42,796 nt of DNA from Candidatus Uhrbacteria bacterium CG_4_10_14_3_um_filter_41_21 (GTDB lineage: Bacteria > Patescibacteriota > Patescibacteriia > UBA9934). Location of the stretch: assembly GCA_002782865.1 (NCBI GenBank), contig PFJC01000046.1:1-42796 (forward strand), in the 5' to 3' direction. The notes under the pieces were generated by a model. That model made no database searches and was not told where the DNA came from. It worked only from the letters and a program-made list of their open reading frames with translations. Both the position numbers and the translations under genes were made by a program. Positions within the stretch are counted from its first letter, which is position 1; each line of letters starts with the position of its first letter. Positions 16,095-24,514 of this stretch are shown one piece after another.

Positions 16095-16499
16095 ATGAAA
16101 GACTGTTTATTTTGCAAAATAATAGCTGGTGAAATTCCGTCAGAAAAAATCTACGAGGATGATCAGATTTTTGTTTTTTTAGATATTCATCCCGTTAGCC
16201 GTGGTCATGCTTTAATCATCCCAAAAAATCATTCACAATATTTAAATGATGATTCAGAAGAGGACGCCGTTGCAATTATAAAAACAATCTATTATCTTGC
16301 GCCAAAAATTATGCAAGCACTTGGTGCAACTGGATATAATTTGGGAATGAATCACGGTGTTTCCGCTGGTCAAGATATTTTTCACACTCATTTGCATTTA
16401 ATGCCTCGTTATGACGGTGAACCTCGCAATTTTGATAAAACAAACACAACGCCGGCGGAGTTAAAAGAGATTGGTGAAAAAATTAGAAAAGAATTATGA
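16095..16499 (+). CDS. HIT-family (histidine triad) nucleotide hydrolase
   Basis: The 134-residue protein is a standard single-domain HIT protein: N-terminal CLFCKIIAGEIPSEKIYED, the middle HPVSRGHALIIPK, and the histidine triad HTHLHLMPRY near residue 100. HIT enzymes of the HinT branch cleave phosphoramidates such as AMP-lysine or AMP-NH2 with the central histidine. CxxC near the start is common in this branch and may bind zinc. It overlaps the following Nudix gene by 4 nt, so two nucleotide-metabolite hydrolases are made together. Confidence 0.92.
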   Translation: MKDCLFCKIIAGEIPSEKIYEDDQIFVFLDIHPVSRGHALIIPKNHSQYLNDDSEEDAVAIIKTIYYLAPKIMQALGATGYNLGMNHGVSAGQDIFHTHLHLMPRYDGEPRNFDKTNTTPAELKEIGEKIRKEL

Positions 16500-17059
16500 G
16501 TTTAAAACCTTGGAAAAAAGTTTCTGACGAACTCATCAAGAAAAATCCTTGGTGGGAATATCGCTTGATGAAGTTTGATGTTGGTGGAACACAGGTCAAT
16601 TATCATTGTGTTTATGAAACTCCAGGCGTGATGGTTATCCCAGTAAGAGATGATGGTAAAATCTTAATGGTTAAACAGCTGAGGGTTCTGTTGGGTCGAG
16701 AAAGTTTAGAGTTTGTAGCTGGAGGAAGTGAAAACGCGGATTCAAACTTAGAAGCTGCATCTGGCGAGCTCGCAGAGGAAGGAGGGCTGAGAGCGGAGAA
16801 CCTTATATTTATTGGATTTTTTGATGCTTCGCCGGGGCGTTCAAACAAGCAGGTAGAAGTTTTCACGGCAAGCCAATTATCTGAGACTACTGCCGAAGGT
16901 GACGAGGCTCATGAGATAGATCCATTTTGGTTCGCGCCTGATGAAATTGATGAAATGATTAAATCCGGCGAACTGCGTGATGCTTGGTCAATTACTGCTT
17001 GGAGTATTGCAAAACCGCGGGTTTTGGCCATTATTGACGCTCAGCGCCTAAAAGGCTAA
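16496..17059 (+). CDS. Nudix hydrolase, ADP-ribose pyrophosphatase-like
   Basis: The 187-residue protein has the layout of NudF-type enzymes: a beta-rich N-terminal segment (WWEYRLMKFDVGG), VIPVRDDGKILMVKQLR and a Nudix box AGGSENADSNLEAASGELAEEGGL in which the acidic metal ligands (E...EE) are kept. The usual Arg of REL is replaced by Gly (GEL). ADP-ribose or a nucleotide-sugar is a likely substrate. It is coupled to the HIT gene and followed after 41 nt by the rhamnose genes. The Arg-to-Gly change could lower or alter activity. Confidence 0.85.
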   Translation: MSLKPWKKVSDELIKKNPWWEYRLMKFDVGGTQVNYHCVYETPGVMVIPVRDDGKILMVKQLRVLLGRESLEFVAGGSENADSNLEAASGELAEEGGLRAENLIFIGFFDASPGRSNKQVEVFTASQLSETTAEGDEAHEIDPFWFAPDEIDEMIKSGELRDAWSITAWSIAKPRVLAIIDAQRLKG

Positions 17060-17100
17060 TGTATAAAGGTAATTCATGAATCATTTGCACAAAATATAAT

Positions 17101-18105
17101 ATGAAAATACTTGTAACTGGTGGGGCTGGGTTTATTGGTTCAAACTTTATCCATCAAATATTACAACAGTATCCAGGTGATGAAATTGTCAATTATGATC
17201 TTTTAACATACGCTGGAAATTTGGAAAATCTAAAAAGGGTCGAAGATGATTCCAGATATTCATTTGTGCAAGGTGATATTTGTAATCGCGAGGCTCTTCA
17301 AGATGCAGCTCGGGGAGTTGACGCGATTGTTCATTTTGCAGCTGAGTCTCATGTCGATAGATCGATTTATTCATCAGATGAATTTTTACAAACAAATATT
17401 ATAGGCACTCAGACTGTAATTGATGTTGTCCGAGAACTTCAAATTCCAAAGCTTGTGCACATTAGTACGGATGAAGTTTATGGTGATGTTAAAGCACCGG
17501 AAAAATCACATGAAAATAGCCGGATATATCCTTCTTCTCCATATTCAGCTGCCAAGGCCGGTTCTGACATGTTGGTGATCGCCGCAATCCGGACTCATCA
17601 AGTTCCAGCTATGATCACTCGTGGCTCAAACAACTATGGACCATTTCAATTTCCAGAAAAAATTATTCCACTATTTATTACAAACGCAATGACCGATAAT
17701 TATTTGCCTTTATATGACGGCGGTACGCAAATCCGTGACTGGCTATATGTTGCAGATCATTGTAGCGGAATTGACACTGTACTTCGAAAAGGAAAAATTG
17801 GTGAAATTTATAATATTGGTGCAGAGCAGTATCCGGAAATCACAAACGAGCAATTGACTCACATGATTTTGGAGCTGGTTGGAAAAGAAAAACATTTAAT
17901 AAAACCGGTTCAAGGCTTGCGCCCCGGTCATGACCAACGCTATTCCTTGAATGCAGCAAAACTGCGAGCACTCGGTTGGCAACCTTCTGTAACTATTGAA
18001 GAAGGGTTAAAAAGAACAGTACAGTGGTATCAAGAAAATCAGGATTGGTGGGAAAGGGTAAAATCAGGCGCTTATCAAGAATATTACAAAAAGCATTATC
18101 GATAA
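17101..18105 (+). CDS. rfbB: dTDP-glucose 4,6-dehydratase
   Basis: The 334-residue extended SDR has TGGAGFIGSNF at the N-terminus for NAD binding, DLLTYAGNLENL, HFAAESHVDRSI, the dehydratase signature STDEVYGD, and YSAAKAGSD with the catalytic Tyr and Lys. RfbB converts dTDP-glucose to dTDP-4-keto-6-deoxyglucose, the second step of dTDP-L-rhamnose synthesis. It heads the operon rfbB-rfbA-rfbC, with gaps of 3 nt each. A TATAAT hexamer sits directly against the ATG, which is too close to act as its own -10. Confidence 0.95.
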   Translation: MKILVTGGAGFIGSNFIHQILQQYPGDEIVNYDLLTYAGNLENLKRVEDDSRYSFVQGDICNREALQDAARGVDAIVHFAAESHVDRSIYSSDEFLQTNIIGTQTVIDVVRELQIPKLVHISTDEVYGDVKAPEKSHENSRIYPSSPYSAAKAGSDMLVIAAIRTHQVPAMITRGSNNYGPFQFPEKIIPLFITNAMTDNYLPLYDGGTQIRDWLYVADHCSGIDTVLRKGKIGEIYNIGAEQYPEITNEQLTHMILELVGKEKHLIKPVQGLRPGHDQRYSLNAAKLRALGWQPSVTIEEGLKRTVQWYQENQDWWERVKSGAYQEYYKKHYR

Positions 18106-18108
18106 TTT

Positions 18109-18831
18109 ATGAAAGGAATAATATTAGCCGGAGGTGGTGGAACTCGTCTGCATCCATTAACTAAAATCACCTCAAAACAGCTTTTGCCGATTTATAACAA
18201 GCCAATGATTTACTATCCGTTGGATACTTTAATCAAAGCTGGAATTAAGGAAATTCTAATTATTGTTGCACCAGACAGGGCCGGGGATTTTCTGCGCCTT
18301 TTAGGCTCCGGAAGTGAATTTGGAGTAAAATTTAGTTTTGAAATTCAAGACAAGCCGGCAGGAATTGCTCAAGCTTTTACAATTGGAGAAAACTTTATTG
18401 GGGATGATGATGTAACTTTAATTTTAGGAGATAATATTTTTGAGCAGGATTTTTCTGAGCAAATAAAAAACTTTAAATCAGGTTCGCTTATTTTTGCAAA
18501 AAAAGTTAATGATCCGGAGAGGTTTGGAATAGTTGAGTTTGATGAAAATAAAAAAGCCATTCAAATCGTTGAAAAACCAACAGAGTATATATCGGACTAC
18601 GCGGTTACAGGATTGTATGTGTATGACAACCGCGTAGTGGGGATTGCAAAAAATCTTTCCCCATCTGGTAGAGGAGAACTAGAGATTACAGATGTTAATA
18701 ACGAATATCTTAAATTAAATGAACTAAATGTTAGCGAAGTGTTTGGATATTGGCTAGACGCCGGTACATTTGATTCACTCCTGGAAGCCAATATCTTGAT
18801 TGCCAAAAGAGAAGGGTCAAAGATTGTCTAG
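18109..18831 (+). CDS. rfbA: Glucose-1-phosphate thymidylyltransferase, short form
   Basis: The nucleotidyltransferase signature [14 protein letters not shown] opens the protein, followed by [19 protein letters not shown], the metal site [10 protein letters not shown], and the sugar-binding VEKPTEY. The enzyme makes dTDP-glucose from dTTP and glucose-1-phosphate. At 240 residues it lacks the roughly 50-residue C-terminal extension of proteobacterial RmlA that forms the allosteric dTDP-rhamnose site, so feedback control may differ. It lies 3 nt after rfbB and 3 nt before rfbC. Confidence 0.93.
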   Translation: MKGIILAGGGGTRLHPLTKITSKQLLPIYNKPMIYYPLDTLIKAGIKEILIIVAPDRAGDFLRLLGSGSEFGVKFSFEIQDKPAGIAQAFTIGENFIGDDDVTLILGDNIFEQDFSEQIKNFKSGSLIFAKKVNDPERFGIVEFDENKKAIQIVEKPTEYISDYAVTGLYVYDNRVVGIAKNLSPSGRGELEITDVNNEYLKLNELNVSEVFGYWLDAGTFDSLLEANILIAKREGSKIV

Positions 18832-18834
18832 GGT

Positions 18835-19374
18835 ATGAAAAAAATAGAAACCAGCATCCCAGATTTATTTGTAATTGAGCCGACTGTTTTTGAAGACGAG
18901 CGTGGTTTTTTCTTTGAGTATTATAATGAAGAAAAGTTTAAAGAATTTGGAATTAATTTTGATTTTAAACAAGCGAATCATTCAAAGTCAGTAAAGGGAA
19001 CGCTCCGCGGTATTCATTTTCAACTACCGCCAAAAGCGCAAGCAAAGTTGGTTCGTTGCTCAGCTGGTAGGCTTTGGGATGTTGCTGTTGATTTGCGACC
19101 AAATTCTCCAACTTATAAAAGATGGTTTGGTATTGAGCTTTCAGCTACGAATAAAAAAATGCTTTTTGTACCGGTTGGTTTTGGACATGGATTTTATGCG
19201 CTCGAGGCTTGTGAGCTTCAGTATCAAGTTTCAAATACATTTGATAAAAGTTTAGACGCCGGTGTGGCTTATAATGATCCGGAGCTTGGAATTGATTGGC
19301 AAATAAGCGGTGATCCTATTTTATCTGAGAAGGACAGGGCATTGCCATTTTTAAGTGACAGCGAAGGTTTTTAG
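18835..19374 (+). CDS. rfbC: dTDP-4-dehydrorhamnose 3,5-epimerase
   Basis: The 179-residue cupin enzyme shows the family pattern: DERGFFFEYYNEEKF, the catalytic His in LRGIHFQLPP, KLVRCSAGRLWDVAVDLR, and the VPVGFGHGFYAL strand followed by YQVSNTFD. It epimerises C3 and C5 of the 4-keto sugar. Length matches the normal family size. Its TAG stop is the first part of the AGCT-family palindrome that separates it from rfbD. Confidence 0.95.
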   Translation: MKKIETSIPDLFVIEPTVFEDERGFFFEYYNEEKFKEFGINFDFKQANHSKSVKGTLRGIHFQLPPKAQAKLVRCSAGRLWDVAVDLRPNSPTYKRWFGIELSATNKKMLFVPVGFGHGFYALEACELQYQVSNTFDKSLDAGVAYNDPELGIDWQISGDPILSEKDRALPFLSDSEGF

Positions 19375-19431
19375 CTTATAGCTTATAGCTTTTAGGAATT
19401 CCTAATAGCTAGGGGCTAACAGCTAACAGCA
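19371..19431. repeat. AGCT-family intergenic palindrome, copy B
   Basis: It starts on the rfbC stop codon with TTAGCTTATAGCTTATAGCT, has the palindromic centre AGGAATTCCT, and ends with GGCTAACAGCTAACAGC, one base before the rfbD ATG. It fills the entire intergenic gap, so the hairpin would form in the mRNA between two genes of one pathway. Confidence 0.8.
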
Positions 19432-20286
19432 ATGAAAATTATAATTACTGGCGCACAAGGAATGCTAGGCCAACAACTAGTTGAGGTTTTTAAAAATGCT
19501 GGGCATGAAGTGATTTCAGCCAAGCGTCAAGATTTAGATATTACAAACAAGGATCAAGTTTTGAGTTTTGTCCAAAATCAGAAACCCGATGTTATTATCA
19601 ATGCTGCTGCTTATAACTTTGTTGATAAAGTTGAGGATGCAGAATTTTATCCACTTGCTTTAGCAATTAACGCTGACGGTCCTCGGAATCTGGCTTTAGC
19701 CGCAAGGGAGAACGGCGCATTGGTAGTGCATTACAGTAGTGATTATGTTTTTGAGGGCACAAAACAGGATGGATACGATGAAAATGATGAACCGCGACCA
19801 ATCTCAAAATATGGCCAGACAAAGCTTGAAGGTGAGAAGGCAATACAAGAATCAACTGATAATTATTATATTTGTAGAACGGCAAAGATTTTTGGAGCCC
19901 CAGGATCGGGTAGCAATATAAAAGAATCTTTTCCATCTTTGATGTTGCAAATCGCTAAAGAAAAACCAGAGCTGAAGATAGTGGATGAGGAATTTGGGTC
20001 TCCGACTTATGTTGTAGACATTGCCCAAGCTACTTTAGAGATGATTAAAGATAGTGTCCCAAGCGGGATTTATCATTTGGTGAACGAAGGCGAGCCAGTA
20101 ACTTGGTATGGATTTGCTAAGGAAGTTTTTGATATAGCTGGCGTTACTACACCTTACAATCCGATTTCAAGTTCGGAGTTTAATCCTCGTCCAGCTGCCA
20201 GGCCGGTAAATTCAAGTTTAAAAAATACAAAGTGGAAAAAACTGCGCCCTCGACTTGAAGCGTTGCGAGAATTTTTGGAAAAATAG
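19432..20286 (+). CDS. rfbD: dTDP-4-dehydrorhamnose reductase
   Basis: The 284-residue SDR begins IITGAQGMLGQQLVEVF (NADPH-binding GxxGxxG), has INAAAYNFVDKVEDAE, a YSSDYVFEGTKQDGY segment and the catalytic YGQTKLEGE (YxxxK). It reduces the 4-keto group to give dTDP-L-rhamnose, completing the pathway encoded from 17101. Other pathway enzymes are adjacent, which supports the assignment over related reductases. The gene ends facing a minus-strand Nudix gene. Confidence 0.93.
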   Translation: MKIIITGAQGMLGQQLVEVFKNAGHEVISAKRQDLDITNKDQVLSFVQNQKPDVIINAAAYNFVDKVEDAEFYPLALAINADGPRNLALAARENGALVVHYSSDYVFEGTKQDGYDENDEPRPISKYGQTKLEGEKAIQESTDNYYICRTAKIFGAPGSGSNIKESFPSLMLQIAKEKPELKIVDEEFGSPTYVVDIAQATLEMIKDSVPSGIYHLVNEGEPVTWYGFAKEVFDIAGVTTPYNPISSSEFNPRPAARPVNSSLKNTKWKKLRPRLEALREFLEK

Positions 20287-20390
20287 ATGTTAGATCTGAA
20301 ATTGACAAAAACCTACCAATTTTGGGATTTAAATAAATTTCTTATATTTTCGGTCTACACTTTTAGTGCGATCAGGCTAAAATCTCGACT

Positions 20391-20414
20391 GTTAAATGAC
20401 GATCGTTATTTAAC
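20391..20414. terminator. Palindrome between convergent genes, probable bidirectional terminator
   Basis: GTTAAATGACGATCGTTATTTAAC is a 24-nt near-perfect palindrome with an ACGATCGT centre. It lies in the 150-nt gap between rfbD (plus) and the Nudix gene (minus) and is followed by T-rich sequence on the plus strand. No other structure was seen in the gap. Confidence 0.45.
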
Positions 20415-20436
20415 ATCCATTATTAAATTGTTAGTT

Positions 20437-20871
20437 TTACTCAAATTTTTTGTAACACACTCCTTCTAGATAACAAGATACTCCGCGCTCGCTGGCGTCA
20501 AAATGGGGCACTGGCAGATTGTTTGGATGAGCCCATTGCCAGCTTTCACATTTTTCCGGTTCTAAATTTTGCAGATCACCATCAAAATCGCGTACAAATA
20601 AGATGATTGAAATGTAATGCTGCCCAGATTCTTTAAATGTTTCTAAATTATTTGTGACAGCAATTACTTTTGGATCACGGATATTTAAGTTTGTTTCTTC
20701 TTTTATTTCCCGAGTAGCGGCACTCTCGAATGTCTCTCCAAGTTCTAAATGGCCACCGGGAATTGAGTAATATGGAGCAAGGCTATTCAAGCGTTTTCCA
20801 ATCAAAATTTTACCTTCGTTGTTTTCAATTATCACTCCTACCCCGACTTTTGGCTGATTTGAGTCTGCCAT
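20437..20871 (-). CDS. Nudix hydrolase, MutT-like
   Basis: The 144-residue protein carries an intact Nudix box: GGHLELGETFESAATREIKEETNL in consensus spacing, with VGVGVIIENNEGKILIGKR before it. The small single-domain layout fits MutT/NudG-like nucleoside triphosphate or nucleotide-sugar pyrophosphatases; the exact substrate is not evident. Its start lies 1 nt after the stop of the PEGA-domain protein, so it is the second gene of a two-gene minus-strand operon. Confidence 0.88.
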   Translation of the reverse strand: MADSNQPKVGVGVIIENNEGKILIGKRLNSLAPYYSIPGGHLELGETFESAATREIKEETNLNIRDPKVIAVTNNLETFKESGQHYISIILFVRDFDGDLQNLEPEKCESWQWAHPNNLPVPHFDASERGVSCYLEGVCYKKFE

Positions 20872-20872
20872 A

Positions 20873-22237
20873 TTAAAGTGAAATAAAAGGTTTTATAAGT
20901 TCTAATTTATATAAACCGTAGGATCCGTTTTGAAAAGCGTAATAATAAAGCATTTGACCATCGCTTGCCACCCAAGCGGTTTTTATTTCATCAACTCCAC
21001 TAACCAGCGTAAAGTTTTTTCTAGAGTCGCCGGCATTATAATGTTCATGGGCGACAATTTTTGTTTCAAGTTGGAATAAGATACTGGTAGCCGATGAATG
21101 CCATAGTAATGATTCAATCCTGTCACCTTGGCGAGTAATAAATTGATTGGTGTGCGGTCCTGGGTCGTAAACATTAACCTCGTAACCGTCGCTATAAACT
21201 AAAAGATTTTTGCTCTCAGTCCAGTCGTAAATAGAAGCCTTTGTTTCAAGCAGTATTGGAATTTCCGCGTGAATATCAAGTAAAATCAATCGTTCGTTAT
21301 CATCGGTTAAAAGCATATAAGAACCATCGCGTTCGGCAATTGTGTAGTTTGACCTTGGTAGAAGCGCTAAAAGAGTTGGTTCGCCATCAATAAGTTGCAT
21401 TAACTCAGTAAAACTACCGTCATCAAAAAAGTTTAAAATGCTGGCATCGAGCGAAATTGAATTTTCGTCTGTGTTTTTGATTATTTTTGATGATTTTGAG
21501 GAAAGATTGATTTCCTCAAGCCCAGTTTCTGAGGCAAGGAATATAGTATTACCGTCGCTTGGATGCCAAAAAGTAGAATCAACAGTTTCAGTTTGTTCAA
21601 TATCTAAATTAATTTCTGTGCCAGATTTTGCAAAAATACTTAGCCCAATTTCATAATTATAAACTGATAAAAATTCACTGTTAGTTGACCACTTTATTTC
21701 TGTGACAATGTCTGATGTTAATCTTTGGGCGATCATTTTATGCTCTTCAGATTTTAGATCATACAACCAAACTTCTTCCCAATCTTCTTCTATGGCTGTG
21801 TAGGCAATCAAGCTTCCGTCTGGACTAGGCACAAATGATTCAGCTTCTTTGTTAAATAACATTTCTGGTTCAGAATCAAGAAAGAGCAAAATTGTGTTCA
21901 TTATAGAAGTTGCACCGCTGAACACTTTTACCTCGCCACTCCAGGAAAGATAACCATCTTTTTCTAAACGCACAGAGTATGTGTCCGGCATTAATCTTTT
22001 AACAACTGTTGGGGTTTTACTTTTCTGTAACTCGTCATTGACAAAGATACTGACACTACGCGGATCGGTCGCAATTGAAATAACACCGGTTCTTAAAATT
22101 TGACCGCTTGCGATGTTGTATCTATAACCTGAGGTATATAAAACTAAAAGAGGTGAAGAAACAGCAAATATTGAAACAAATATCCAAAAAATGGATCGGC
22201 GTAAAGTGCGGTTCATTGCTTTTACTTTATTTGGCAT
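20873..22237 (-). CDS. PEGA-domain protein with beta-propeller-like C-terminus
   Basis: The start is set at ATG 22237 (MPNKVKAMNRTLRRSIFWIF) rather than 22312, because a TGCTATAAT extended -10 lies 6 nt upstream, inside the longer ORF. ATG 22216 is another option. A membrane helix (about residues 13-32) is followed by a PEGA domain (VSIFVNDELQKSKTPTVV...MPDTYSVRLEKDGY), a small beta-domain linked to cell-surface and membrane proteins. The remaining 330 residues contain repeated blade-like segments (FVPSPDGSLIAYTA, VWLYDL, WHPSDGNTIFLAS), consistent with a TolB/WD40-like propeller. It is probably exported and membrane-tethered with a binding role. Confidence 0.82.
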   Translation of the reverse strand: MPNKVKAMNRTLRRSIFWIFVSIFAVSSPLLVLYTSGYRYNIASGQILRTGVISIATDPRSVSIFVNDELQKSKTPTVVKRLMPDTYSVRLEKDGYLSWSGEVKVFSGATSIMNTILLFLDSEPEMLFNKEAESFVPSPDGSLIAYTAIEEDWEEVWLYDLKSEEHKMIAQRLTSDIVTEIKWSTNSEFLSVYNYEIGLSIFAKSGTEINLDIEQTETVDSTFWHPSDGNTIFLASETGLEEINLSSKSSKIIKNTDENSISLDASILNFFDDGSFTELMQLIDGEPTLLALLPRSNYTIAERDGSYMLLTDDNERLILLDIHAEIPILLETKASIYDWTESKNLLVYSDGYEVNVYDPGPHTNQFITRQGDRIESLLWHSSATSILFQLETKIVAHEHYNAGDSRKNFTLVSGVDEIKTAWVASDGQMLYYYAFQNGSYGLYKLELIKPFISL

Positions 22238-22243
22238 AGGGGG

Positions 22244-22252
22244 ATTATAGCA
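22244..22252 (-). promoter_or_regulatory. Extended -10 promoter of the PEGA gene
   Basis: On the minus strand TGCTATAAT is followed by CCCCCT and then the ATG at 22237. The six-base gap puts the predicted transcription start at the start codon. There is no clear -35, which the TGC extension can offset. Confidence 0.6.
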
Positions 22253-22315
22253 TGATCTGTCAGCCGGTAGGGAGGTAGGTGGGTAGATAAAAGTATGATA
22301 GAATAATTTCATCTT

Positions 22316-23551
22316 ATGAACAAAATTACAGATTTTATCAAGAATAGAATTACTATTGGAGGCGCTATTATTAGTCTAGCTTCAATTTTAGTAGTTTTTT
22401 CTCTTGGTTTTTTAGCGGGAAACGCTAACGGAATTAAGGTTGCAGGTGAGCAAGGTAGTAGCAGCGCTTTAAGTCAATTTAGACTATTCTCAAGATCAGA
22501 AAGTGTTGATTTTGGAATGTTTTGGGATGTTTGGGATTTAACCAAAGATTTATATTACAAAGACATCACAGACGAGGAAATGCTTAATGGAGCAATCTCC
22601 GGGATTGTTGAATCACTAGATGATCCCTATTCAGTCTATTTTACGCCAGAGGAGGCAGAAGAATTTAATTCTGATTTAAGTGGTACTTTCTCTGGCATTG
22701 GTGCCGAAATTGGAAAAGAAGATGATTATGTGGTTGTCATTGCACCGCTAAGCGGTAGTCCAGCTGAAGGAGCGGGACTTATGATTGGTGATTATATTTT
22801 AAAAGTTGATGGTGCTGACATGATTGGCGCTTCTGTAAACGAAGCAGTCAGTATGATTCGGGGTGAGGAAGGAACAGATGTTGTTTTAACAATTGCTCGC
22901 GACGGCGTTGACGAACTTTTTGACATTACAATTACTCGTGGTGAAATTAATGTTGACAGTGTCACCTGGAAAATACAGGATGACGGAGTGGCGGTTGTAG
23001 AAATTTCAATGTTTAATGACGATACAACCGATCTTTTTCGCCAAGCTGTTCAAGAAATTACTTCTGCCGGCACAACGCAGATGATTATTGATTTACGCGG
23101 TAATCCAGGTGGACTTTTAACCGAAGCTATAAATATCGCGGGATTTTGGATAGACGGTGCCACAGTAGTACAAGAAAAAGTGGGAGATGAAGTCCAGGGC
23201 TTTTCAGCCGGGGGCATTGCCTGGCTAAAAGATATTGAAACTGTCGTGTTGGTTGACGGCGGTTCGGCGTCAGCCTCGGAGATTTTGGCCGGTGCTTTGC
23301 AAGATTATGGCGTAGCTACAGTGATTGGCGAGCAAACTTACGGTAAAGGTTCGGTCCAGGAATATTATGAGTTTGATAGTGGTGCAGCTGTAAAAATTAC
23401 TACCGCTGAATGGTTAACTCCAAAAGGTAGATCGATTCATAAAGTTGGAATCACACCAGACATTATTGTCGAATATACATTAGAAGATTATGAGGCTGGT
23501 AAAACACCACAGCTCGACGCGGCGTTCGATTACCTCGAGGCGTCCCGCTAA
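22316..23551 (+). CDS. C-terminal processing protease (S41, CtpA-like)
   Basis: The 411-residue protease has an N-terminal membrane anchor (about residues 13-34), a PDZ domain (about 125-200; GIGAEIGKEDDYVVVIAPL... and GDYILKVDG), and a tail-specific protease core. The Ser-Lys dyad is Ser319 in GGSASASEI and Lys344 in TYGKGSVQ, with the same 25-residue spacing as E. coli Tsp. DLRGNPGG is the usual conserved loop. It would degrade or mature proteins outside the membrane. It is divergent from the PEGA gene; TATGAT and TAGAAT hexamers lie 11-16 nt before the ATG. Its last 62 nt overlap the next gene. Confidence 0.93.
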   Translation: MNKITDFIKNRITIGGAIISLASILVVFSLGFLAGNANGIKVAGEQGSSSALSQFRLFSRSESVDFGMFWDVWDLTKDLYYKDITDEEMLNGAISGIVESLDDPYSVYFTPEEAEEFNSDLSGTFSGIGAEIGKEDDYVVVIAPLSGSPAEGAGLMIGDYILKVDGADMIGASVNEAVSMIRGEEGTDVVLTIARDGVDELFDITITRGEINVDSVTWKIQDDGVAVVEISMFNDDTTDLFRQAVQEITSAGTTQMIIDLRGNPGGLLTEAINIAGFWIDGATVVQEKVGDEVQGFSAGGIAWLKDIETVVLVDGGSASASEILAGALQDYGVATVIGEQTYGKGSVQEYYEFDSGAAVKITTAEWLTPKGRSIHKVGITPDIIVEYTLEDYEAGKTPQLDAAFDYLEASR

Positions 23552-24017
23552 TACTCAAAAACATAAAACAGAGGTTTCGGCCGGTGGTTTAGTTTTTAAA
23601 AAAACCGGCAACGGTATTATGATTGCCATGTTAAAAGATTCATATGGCAAATGGACATTCCCTAAGGGTCATGTGGAAAAAGGGGAATCGTATATCAAAG
23701 CGGCTGCGCGTGAGATAGAAGAAGAAATGAGTTTAAAAGATCTTCGTCCAGCTGGTAAGCTTGGCGTAATTGATATTTGGTTTCGTGATCGGTTCGAAGA
23801 AAAAGGCGTGTTGATTCATAAATATATCCATTACTTTTTGTTTAAGGTGGATTCCAAGGCATTGCTTGTAAAACCAAAGATTAAAGAAAAAGGCGAGCAA
23901 ATTAGTGCAGTTAAATGGATTTCTATTTCTGAGATAGAAAAACAATCAAGTTATAAAGATATGCGTCCGATTGTTGGATTGGCGTTTAAGAAACTCAATT
24001 TTGACAGGAAAAAGTGA
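23490..24017 (+). CDS. Nudix hydrolase, Ap4A/diadenosine-type-like
   Basis: The Nudix core begins SAGGLVFKKTGNG and includes FPKGHVEKGESYIKAAAREIEEEM, in which the E-x7-REU-x-EE part is kept but the usual final Gly is Ser. FPKG before the box is typical of diadenosine-polyphosphate-type enzymes. In this frame no ATG, GTG or TTG exists after 23490 before the domain, so the gene must overlap ctp by 62 nt. The first 25 residues are basic and unstructured and come from the overlap. Translational coupling with the protease is likely. Confidence 0.8.
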   Translation: MRLVKHHSSTRRSITSRRPANTQKHKTEVSAGGLVFKKTGNGIMIAMLKDSYGKWTFPKGHVEKGESYIKAAAREIEEEMSLKDLRPAGKLGVIDIWFRDRFEEKGVLIHKYIHYFLFKVDSKALLVKPKIKEKGEQISAVKWISISEIEKQSSYKDMRPIVGLAFKKLNFDRKK

Positions 24018-24029
24018 GCAGGTTAAACT
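24001..24029 (+). promoter_or_regulatory. Promoter of rplI inside the Nudix 3' end
   Basis: A perfect TTGACA (24001-24006), a 17-nt spacer and TAAACT (24024-24029) lie 8 nt before the rplI ATG. The predicted start site is within about two bases of the ATG, so the mRNA would be leaderless or nearly so. Confidence 0.6.
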
Positions 24030-24037
24030 AATGGCGT

Positions 24038-24475
24038 ATGAAATTGATTTTACTGGAGGATGTAAAAAATTTAGGTCGTGAGGGCGATATTGTCGAAGTG
24101 AGCGAAGGTTATGCTCGCAATTTCTTGTTCCCTCAACATTTGGCAGTCGAGGCAACTCCGCAAGCGATTGAGCAAAAAAAAGAGCGTGAGCAATCTGCGG
24201 TTCGTAAAATAAAAAAGGCTGATAAGGAGGCTCAAAAAATTGTCCACAGCGTTGACGGAGTGGAAGCGGTTGTTAAAGTAAAGGCAAATAAAGGCAAGCT
24301 TTACGCGGCAGTTACTGATAAAGATGTGCTAGTAGCACTTAAAGAGCAAGGATTTAAACTTCCTAAAGAAGCAGAAGTTGAGTTCTCACCAAAGAAAGAA
24401 ATTGGCACCAGCGACGCCACAGTGTCCATTGGTGACTACGAAGCTGGAATCACTGTCACTATCGAGGAAAAATAA
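24038..24475 (+). CDS. rplI: 50S ribosomal protein L9
   Basis: [21 protein letters not shown] and [17 protein letters not shown] are the hallmark N-terminal rRNA-binding domain of bL9. A Lys/Glu-rich connecting helix (about 45-75) and the C-terminal domain ([16 protein letters not shown]-like end) complete the normal two-domain form of 145 residues. bL9 is absent from some CPR lineages, so its presence limits where this genome can belong. It has its own promoter and terminator. Confidence 0.96.
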   Translation: MKLILLEDVKNLGREGDIVEVSEGYARNFLFPQHLAVEATPQAIEQKKEREQSAVRKIKKADKEAQKIVHSVDGVEAVVKVKANKGKLYAAVTDKDVLVALKEQGFKLPKEAEVEFSPKKEIGTSDATVSIGDYEAGITVTIEEK

Positions 24476-24477
24476 CC

Positions 24478-24501
24478 AAACCGCCCCTCGGGGCGGTTTT
24501 A
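24478..24501 (+). terminator. Rho-independent terminator after rplI
   Basis: AAACCGCCCC-T-CGGGGCGGTTTT forms a strong GC stem with A-tract and T-tract flanks, 3 nt after the rplI stop. Confidence 0.88.
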
Positions 24502-24514
24502 AGATTAGAAAATT

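Noticed and set aside
17095-17100. TATAAT as the rfbB promoter
   Set aside because: It abuts the ATG with no room for a transcription start before the start codon, and no -35 lies at the proper distance.
20287-20469. 60-aa plus-strand ORF after rfbD
   Set aside because: It runs through the terminator-like palindrome and overlaps the end of the minus-strand Nudix gene; no family resemblance.
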